From: JBBQVO01 sp038211505
Lineage (GTDB): Bacteria; Chloroflexota; Dehalococcoidia; DSTF01; JACRBR01
Length of the DNA stretch: 20,610 bases
Direction: 5' to 3'
NCBI GenBank assembly: GCA_038211505.1
Contig: JBBQVO010000041.1
Coordinates: 1-20,610 of the forward strand
The notes below the pieces were generated by a model. It worked only from the letters and a program-made list of their open reading frames with translations, was not told the origin of the DNA and did not search any database. This document shows positions 15,072-20,610 of this stretch, in pieces. The stretch's first letter is position 1, and the number at the start of each line of letters is the position of its first letter. A program made the position numbers and the translations under genes.

Positions 15072-16205
15072 ATGCCTAAACAGCGCGGCGCGAACGGCTA
15101 CCGGCGCATAGTCGCGAAGTTCGGCACGAACCTCCTCACCGCCGGCACCGATCGCCTCGACCAGCCGACGATGGCGTCGCTCGTCGCGCAGGTGGTGCGG
15201 CTGATGGACGAAGGCCGCGAGGTGTTGATCGTCACGTCCGGCGCGATCGCGGCCGGACGCGCGCGGCTCGAGATCCCTGGCAATCGCCGCGACATCCCGT
15301 TTCGCCAGGTGCTGGCGTCCGTCGGCCAGACGCACCTGATGCAATCGTACGACGCGCTCTTCTCGAAACGCGGGCGCGTCGTCGCGCAGACGCTGCTCAG
15401 CAAGCGCGACCTCGCCGACCGCATCGGCTACCTCAACGCCCGCAACACGCTGCTCGGCCTGCTTGAGCTGGGCGTCGTGCCGATCATCAACGAGAACGAC
15501 GCCGTCGCCATCGACGAGATCGCCGGCGCGAAGATCGGCGACAACGACAACCTCTCGGCGCTCGTCGCTAACCTGATCGATGCCGACCTGCTGACGCTGC
15601 TCACCGACACCGGCGGCCTGTACACGGCCGACCCCCGCACACACAAGACAGCGACGCTGATCGACCGCGTCGATCGCCTGACCAAAGAGATCGAGGCGAT
15701 CGCCGGCGGCAGCGAGAGTGCGCGCGGCACCGGCGGCATGATCACGAAGCTGCAGGCGGCGAAGCTGGCGACAGGCGGCGGATCCGACGTGTTCATCGCG
15801 CCGGGGCAGGAGCGCGATGCGCTATATCGATTGGCCACCGGCGAGCACATCGGCACGATGCTGCCCGCGCGCAAGACGCGCATGGAGAGCCGCAAGCGCT
15901 GGATGCTCTCCGGTCTGGCGACGCGCGGCGCGATTATCGTCGACGCCGGCGCTGGCAAAGCAGTCGCCGAACGGCAGAAGAGCCTGCTGCCAGCGGGCGT
16001 GCATGCCGTGCAGGGGCCGTTCAAGCGCGGCGACACCGTCAATATCACGCTGCCCGACGGCCGCGCCATCGCCTGCGGCATCACGAACTACGACGACGCC
16101 GAGCTCGAACAGATCCGCGGCCTCCGCTCCGAGCGCATCGAGGAGGTGCTCGGCCACCAGTACGGCTCGGCCGTAGTACACCGCAACAACCTCGTCGTGC
16201 TTTGA
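15072..16205 (+). CDS. proB: Glutamate 5-kinase
   Basis: A 377-residue cytoplasmic enzyme that phosphorylates glutamate to glutamyl 5-phosphate, the first step of proline synthesis. The amino acid kinase domain spans about 10-260: Lys16 in AKFGTNLL, TSGAIAAG at 55-62, the glutamate-binding IINENDAVA at 138-146, GDNDNLSALVA at 156-166, and GTGGMITKLQAA (Lys226) at 219-230. A PUA domain follows at about 285-370, as in the E. coli enzyme, whose length is similar. GAGAGGA lies upstream; the ATG at 15072 is chosen, although the adjacent in-frame GTG at 15069 would add one residue and is equally well spaced. proA is not adjacent: the next gene is hrcA, 310 bp on. Proline feedback is usual for the family. 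Together with proS, it is the second proline-related gene in the window. Confidence 0.96.
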   Translation: MPKQRGANGYRRIVAKFGTNLLTAGTDRLDQPTMASLVAQVVRLMDEGREVLIVTSGAIAAGRARLEIPGNRRDIPFRQVLASVGQTHLMQSYDALFSKRGRVVAQTLLSKRDLADRIGYLNARNTLLGLLELGVVPIINENDAVAIDEIAGAKIGDNDNLSALVANLIDADLLTLLTDTGGLYTADPRTHKTATLIDRVDRLTKEIEAIAGGSESARGTGGMITKLQAAKLATGGGSDVFIAPGQERDALYRLATGEHIGTMLPARKTRMESRKRWMLSGLATRGAIIVDAGAGKAVAERQKSLLPAGVHAVQGPFKRGDTVNITLPDGRAIACGITNYDDAELEQIRGLRSERIEEVLGHQYGSAVVHRNNLVVL

Positions 16206-16238
16206 CTGACGCGCGGGAAAGAAGAAATCCACCGCCGG

Positions 16239-16255
16239 CTCGCGCCACTCGCGAG
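16239..16255 (+). terminator. Hairpin downstream of proB
   Basis: CTCGCG (16239-16244) pairs with CGCGAG (16250-16255) around CCACT, beginning 33 bp after the proB stop. It could end the proB transcript before the hrcA promoter, but there is no T-run. Confidence 0.3.
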
Positions 16256-16340
16256 GCGATGCAGATTTCACAGATTTCGTTTGGAGGCGGCCGAGGGCAT
16301 GGCGCTTTTCCGTTCAACCGCTTCACGAGAGACGAAAGCC

Positions 16341-16375
16341 CTCCAACCTCCAACCTCCAACATCCAACTTCCAAC
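16341..16375. repeat. Heptanucleotide tandem tract
   Basis: Five 7-bp units in a row: CTCCAAC three times, then ATCCAAC and TTCCAAC. The CCAAC core is invariant and the first two bases vary. It lies about 100 bp upstream of the CIRCE element. Confidence 0.8.
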
Positions 16376-16433
16376 ATCGCCCACAAGCTGAACCCAAGGC
16401 GACGTACGAACAACGCCGCCCGGCAAGCCACGC

Positions 16434-16463
16434 TTGACCGCCTGAGACACCCGTTGATACACT
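16434..16463 (+). promoter_or_regulatory. Promoter of the hrcA-grpE-dnaK operon
   Basis: TTGACC (16434-16439) and TACACT (16458-16463) are separated by 18 bp. The -10 is preceded by TGA, giving a partly extended form. Transcription should start near 16470, so the CIRCE operator begins only a few bases into the transcript. That is the usual arrangement for HrcA repression. Confidence 0.5.
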
Positions 16464-16475
16464 TCGTGTGAGGCG

Positions 16476-16502
16476 TTAGCACTCTGACTGTGAGAGTGCT
16501 AA
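16476..16502. promoter_or_regulatory. CIRCE operator (HrcA binding site)
   Basis: TTAGCACTC (16476-16484), a 9-bp spacer, then GAGTGCTAA (16494-16502): a perfect 9-9-9 inverted repeat identical to the CIRCE consensus. It ends 13 bp before the hrcA ATG. HrcA binds such sites and represses chaperone genes at normal temperature, so this should autoregulate hrcA and control grpE and dnaK downstream. Confidence 0.97.
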
Positions 16503-16515
16503 TTGAATCTGAATC

Positions 16516-17544
16516 ATGCTTACTGAACGCCGCGCGCAGCTTCTCAGCCTGATCATCGGCGAGTACGTGGATACCGCCACGCCCGTCGGATCCGACGCCA
16601 TCGTCCGCCGCTTCGAGCTGCCGTTTTCGTCCGCGACGATCCGTAATGAGATGGCGCGTCTCGAAGAAGAAGGCTACGTCTCGCACCCGCATACTTCGGC
16701 CGGTCGCGTGCCCTCCGACAAGGGCTACCGCTACTACGTCGAGGCGCTGATGCAGGAGCGCGACCTGCCGAACGAGGTGAAGCAGACGATCCGCCACCAG
16801 TTCCACCAGGCCGGGCGCGAGGAAGACGAGTGGGTGCATCTGGCGGCGGCCGTGCTGGCGCGCGCTGTCGAGAACGCGGCCGTCGTGACGGTGCCGCGGA
16901 CGACGGAGTCGCGGTTGAAGCGGCTGGAGCTCGTCGGCATCCAGGACAACGCGTCGCTGCTCGTGCTCGTGCTGCAGCAGGCGCGCGTGAAGCAGCAGGT
17001 GCTGATCTTCCCGGAGGCGATCGAGCAGGACGACCTGACGGCCATCACGAACCATCTGAACTCCGCCTTTCGGAACCTGACCGCAGGCGAAATCAGCCGC
17101 TCGTCGGCGCAGCTGACGCAGATGGAGTGGCACGTGGCCAACGCCGTCCGCGACATCATGCAGGCGTCCGATCGGGGCGGCTTCGACGAGGCGTATCTCG
17201 AAGGCGTCCGCAACGTCATGCAGAAGCCGGAGTTCGCAACGAGCGACAAGATGCTGAACCTTCTCGACGTGCTCGAGCAGCGCAATCTGACGCGCCTGAT
17301 CCCTTTCCGCGAGATCTCGGCCGATGGCGTGACCGTGATGATCGGCGCCGAGAACGAGGAGGATGTGATGCGCGAGTACAGCATCGTCGTCAGCCCCTAC
17401 GGCGTCCCCGGCGGCATCACCGGCGCCGTCGCCGTCGTCGGCCCGACGCGCATGCACTATCCGCGCACCATCTCCACCGTCCGCTTCGTATCAGAGCTGA
17501 TGAGCGAGATGCTAGCAACCTACTACGACGAAGGCGGCGGCTAG
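16516..17544 (+). CDS. hrcA: Heat-inducible transcription repressor HrcA
   Basis: A 342-residue cytoplasmic repressor of chaperone genes. The winged-helix DNA-binding domain fills about residues 1-75: MLTERRAQLLSLIIGEYV, then TPVGSDAIVRRFELPFSSATIRNEMARLEEEGYV, then SHPHTSAGRVPSDKGYRYYV, all classic HrcA. The GAF-like and dimerisation parts follow; DGVTVMIGAENE and YGVPGGITGAVAVVGPTRMHYPRTISTVRF near 275-330 are typical of the C-terminal half. The length matches the family. The ATG is 13 bp after the CIRCE, with no strong ribosome site; the leader is about 45 bases. It is the first gene of the heat-shock operon. Confidence 0.98.
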   Translation: MLTERRAQLLSLIIGEYVDTATPVGSDAIVRRFELPFSSATIRNEMARLEEEGYVSHPHTSAGRVPSDKGYRYYVEALMQERDLPNEVKQTIRHQFHQAGREEDEWVHLAAAVLARAVENAAVVTVPRTTESRLKRLELVGIQDNASLLVLVLQQARVKQQVLIFPEAIEQDDLTAITNHLNSAFRNLTAGEISRSSAQLTQMEWHVANAVRDIMQASDRGGFDEAYLEGVRNVMQKPEFATSDKMLNLLDVLEQRNLTRLIPFREISADGVTVMIGAENEEDVMREYSIVVSPYGVPGGITGAVAVVGPTRMHYPRTISTVRFVSELMSEMLATYYDEGGG

Positions 17545-17562
17545 CCTTGGAGATTGAGGATA

Positions 17563-17585
17563 TGTAGCGCGGGCTTTTCAGCCCG
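17563..17585. repeat. TGTAGCGC palindrome between hrcA and grpE
   Basis: TGTAGCGC (17563-17570) leads into a perfect 6-bp stem CGGGCT/AGCCCG (17570-17575, 17580-17585) around a TTTC loop. The same TGTRGCGC lead followed by a six-pair hairpin occurs at 13661 and 13747. In the transcript it would form a stem 19 bases after the hrcA stop, which could protect, process or partly terminate the message. Confidence 0.5.
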
Positions 17586-17728
17586 GGCGGGGGTGGGAGT
17601 CTTTGAAGCGGGTCAGCCGAGGGTCTCGAGACGGATGGGACCTGACGTTGTCCTCTCGTCGCAGATTCGGAATACACCAGGACATAGCAGACAGATGAAA
17701 TACAACGTCGAGAAGCTAGGGTGAAGAT

Positions 17729-18262
17729 ATGAATGATCGAGACGACGCGACCGCGGAGGCGGATGGCGACCCGCAGGACGACGCCGCGAGCCTGCAGGCG
17801 CAGCTCGACGACGAACGCGCGAAGGCGGCGTCGCTGTATCAGAGCTGGCAGCGCGAGGCCGCCGACTTCCGGAACTACAAGCGGCGCGTCGAGGACGACC
17901 GCTCGGAGATGGCGCGAGCCGGCAACGCGGCGCTCGTCATCAACGTCCTTCCGATCCTCGACGACCTCGACCGCGCGCTGGCGACCGTCGACCCCGAGAT
18001 CGCCGAGCGCAACTGGGTGGACGGCATCCGGCTGATTCAGCGCAAGTTCCAGACGCTGATCGATATGGCCGGCGGCGAAGAGATCGCGGCGCAGGGCGAG
18101 ATCTTCGACCCGACGCAGCACGAAGCCGTGAGCCAGGCGCCGGGCGAGGACAACCGCGTCATCGCGGTCGTGCAGAAAGGCTACAAGCTCGGCGAGCGAG
18201 TGATCCGGCCGGCGATGGTCGTCGTCGGACACGGCGGCGCGTCGGGGGCGGCGGCACAGTAG
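17729..18262 (+). CDS. grpE: Nucleotide exchange factor GrpE
   Basis: A 177-residue co-chaperone that releases ADP from DnaK. An acidic N-terminal tail (1-18) precedes a long helix (about 19-60) containing YQSWQREAADFRNYKRRVEDD, the GrpE dimerisation signature. The middle has LPILDDLDRAL, and the C-terminal beta domain shows FDPTQHEAVSQAP and VVQKGYKLGERVIRPAMVVVG, both diagnostic. The size is typical. The ATG at 17729 is preceded by AGGGTGAAGAT. It is 184 bp downstream of hrcA, longer than usual for an operon, with a hairpin in the gap, so an additional promoter is possible, though none is clear. Confidence 0.97.
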   Translation: MNDRDDATAEADGDPQDDAASLQAQLDDERAKAASLYQSWQREAADFRNYKRRVEDDRSEMARAGNAALVINVLPILDDLDRALATVDPEIAERNWVDGIRLIQRKFQTLIDMAGGEEIAAQGEIFDPTQHEAVSQAPGEDNRVIAVVQKGYKLGERVIRPAMVVVGHGGASGAAAQ

Positions 18263-18303
18263 ATGCCGAAGGTTGGACGCAGCGAGTTGGAGAGGATGAG
18301 GTC

Positions 18304-18603
18304 ATGACCACGAACGAATATCTGCTGAGAGCGATCGACGTCGTCGAGCAGAAGCTGCAACACGAAGCCGCACGCGGCGTCCGCAAGCGCGCAGCGACGA
18401 CCGGCGCCGCCGGTACGCAGGCCACGCAGAGCGCGGTGTCAGGCGACGACGCAACCGTCGCGCAGCAGCGCTGGCAGGCCAACGTCGAGAGCGAACTCTG
18501 GCAGGTGACCGACGCCCGCCGCGCCTTCATCGCGCAGCCGCCGGAGTTGGAGACGGACACGGCGCCCGACGCGCACGACGACGAGACGCACGCAGAAAAC
18601 TGA
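18304..18603 (+). CDS. Unknown 99-residue protein between grpE and dnaK
   Basis: I do not recognise this protein. It starts at an ATG with an excellent purine-rich ribosome site (GGAGAGGATGAGG just upstream), 41 bp after grpE, and its stop lies 22 bp before the dnaK ATG. It must be co-transcribed with both. Residues 4-30 look helical and amphipathic (NEYLLRAIDVVEQKLQ) and end in a basic patch (RGVRKR). Residues 31-52 are an Ala/Thr/Gly/Ser linker, 53-78 form a second helix with two tryptophans (W57, W66), and 80-99 is a strongly acidic tail. Codons mostly end in G or C like those of its neighbours, which supports real coding. It has no J-domain, no cysteine cluster and no membrane segment. 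A small chaperone accessory protein is an inference from position only. Confidence 0.75.
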   Translation: MTTNEYLLRAIDVVEQKLQHEAARGVRKRAATTGAAGTQATQSAVSGDDATVAQQRWQANVESELWQVTDARRAFIAQPPELETDTAPDAHDDETHAEN

Positions 18604-18625
18604 AACTGAAGGAGACAGAAGACAC

Positions 18626-20530
<1,905 letters not shown>

Positions 20531-20533
20531 GGG

Positions 20534-20582
20534 GGAGTTCGTAGTTTGTAGTGGGTAGTTTGTAGTTCTTAGTTTGCAGTCC
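20534..20582. repeat. Heptanucleotide tandem tract after dnaK
   Basis: Seven 7-bp units in succession: GGAGTTC, GTAGTTT, GTAGTGG, GTAGTTT, GTAGTTC, TTAGTTT, GCAGTCC. The AGT core keeps exact register throughout. It starts 4 bp after the dnaK stop, and no terminator hairpin is visible before the window ends. Confidence 0.8.
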
Positions 20583-20610
20583 ACAGCTCGAGCTTGAGCG
20601 CGCCATCGGA

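Larger units (their letters stand above)
16206..16475. other. proB-hrcA intergenic region
   Basis: About 270 bp with no credible gene. It holds a hairpin (16239-16255), a short direct repeat CAGATTTCA/CAGATTTCG near 16262-16279, the heptanucleotide tract at 16341-16375 and the hrcA promoter. An 89-codon open frame crosses it, but its product is read straight through the repeat tract, so I do not count it as a gene. Confidence 0.7.

Noticed and set aside
14952..15644. N-terminal extension of the yihY-like gene to 539 residues
   Set aside because: The extra part is the antisense of proB, and family similarity begins just after the ATG at 14951.
16202..16471. An 89-codon plus-strand frame between proB and hrcA
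   Set aside because: Its product is largely the translation of the heptanucleotide tract (TSNLQHPTSN), it overlaps the proB stop and the hrcA promoter, and it has no ribosome site.

Overview
The window is a GC-rich (roughly two-thirds G+C), gene-dense bacterial chromosome segment. The likely host is a Chloroflexota bacterium, possibly Dehalococcoidia-like. That placement is an inference from the style of the ProRS, HrcA and lipoprotein sequences, the perfect CIRCE upstream of an hrcA-grpE-dnaK cluster, the pair of family III CoA-transferases and the heptameric intergenic repeats. No rRNA or other phylogenetic marker is present to settle it. I see no prophage, insertion sequence, CRISPR array or integrase.

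Layout, left to right. (1) Positions 130-2732, minus strand: proS and, 2 bp after its stop, a small-molecule (aminoglycoside/choline-type) kinase. (2) 2881-3957, minus strand: a lipoprotein with a PD40/TolB-like beta-propeller. (3) 4097-6684, plus strand, divergent from the lipoprotein: two CaiB/BaiF-type CoA-transferase genes overlapping by 4 bp, behind a recognisable promoter. (4) 6727-7659, minus strand, convergent: a small single-span membrane protein and a dienelactone-hydrolase-family enzyme. (5) 8104-13611, plus strand: one very large soluble c-di-GMP enzyme with four GAF and six PAS domains, a GGDEF domain and an HD-GYP domain. (6) 13622-13972: repeats, then a tRNA-Ser(GCT). (7) 14025-14951, minus strand: a YihY-family membrane protein, divergent from proB (15072-16205) across a short region that carries a three-fold 10-bp repeat. 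(8) 16476-20530: a perfect CIRCE operator, hrcA, grpE, an unrecognised 99-residue gene, and dnaK. The window ends before any dnaJ.

How the parts fit together. The right-hand 4 kb is a heat-shock unit: HrcA should bind the CIRCE and repress its own operon, and GrpE is the exchange factor for DnaK. The unrecognised gene between grpE and dnaK is the best candidate for something new in that unit. The two CoA-transferase subunits probably act together, because the first has Glu where the catalytic Asp is expected and the second keeps the Asp. The GGDEF/HD-GYP protein carries both a c-di-GMP synthesis and a c-di-GMP hydrolysis domain behind a sensor array that has visibly grown by internal duplication.

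The intergenic DNA carries two repeat types: heptanucleotide tandem tracts at several sites, and a palindromic element with a TGTRGCGC lead. Most genes are housekeeping. The unusual items are the large c-di-GMP protein, the gene between grpE and dnaK, the CoA-transferase pair, the GGCGCC repeat upstream of proB, and the intergenic repeats.
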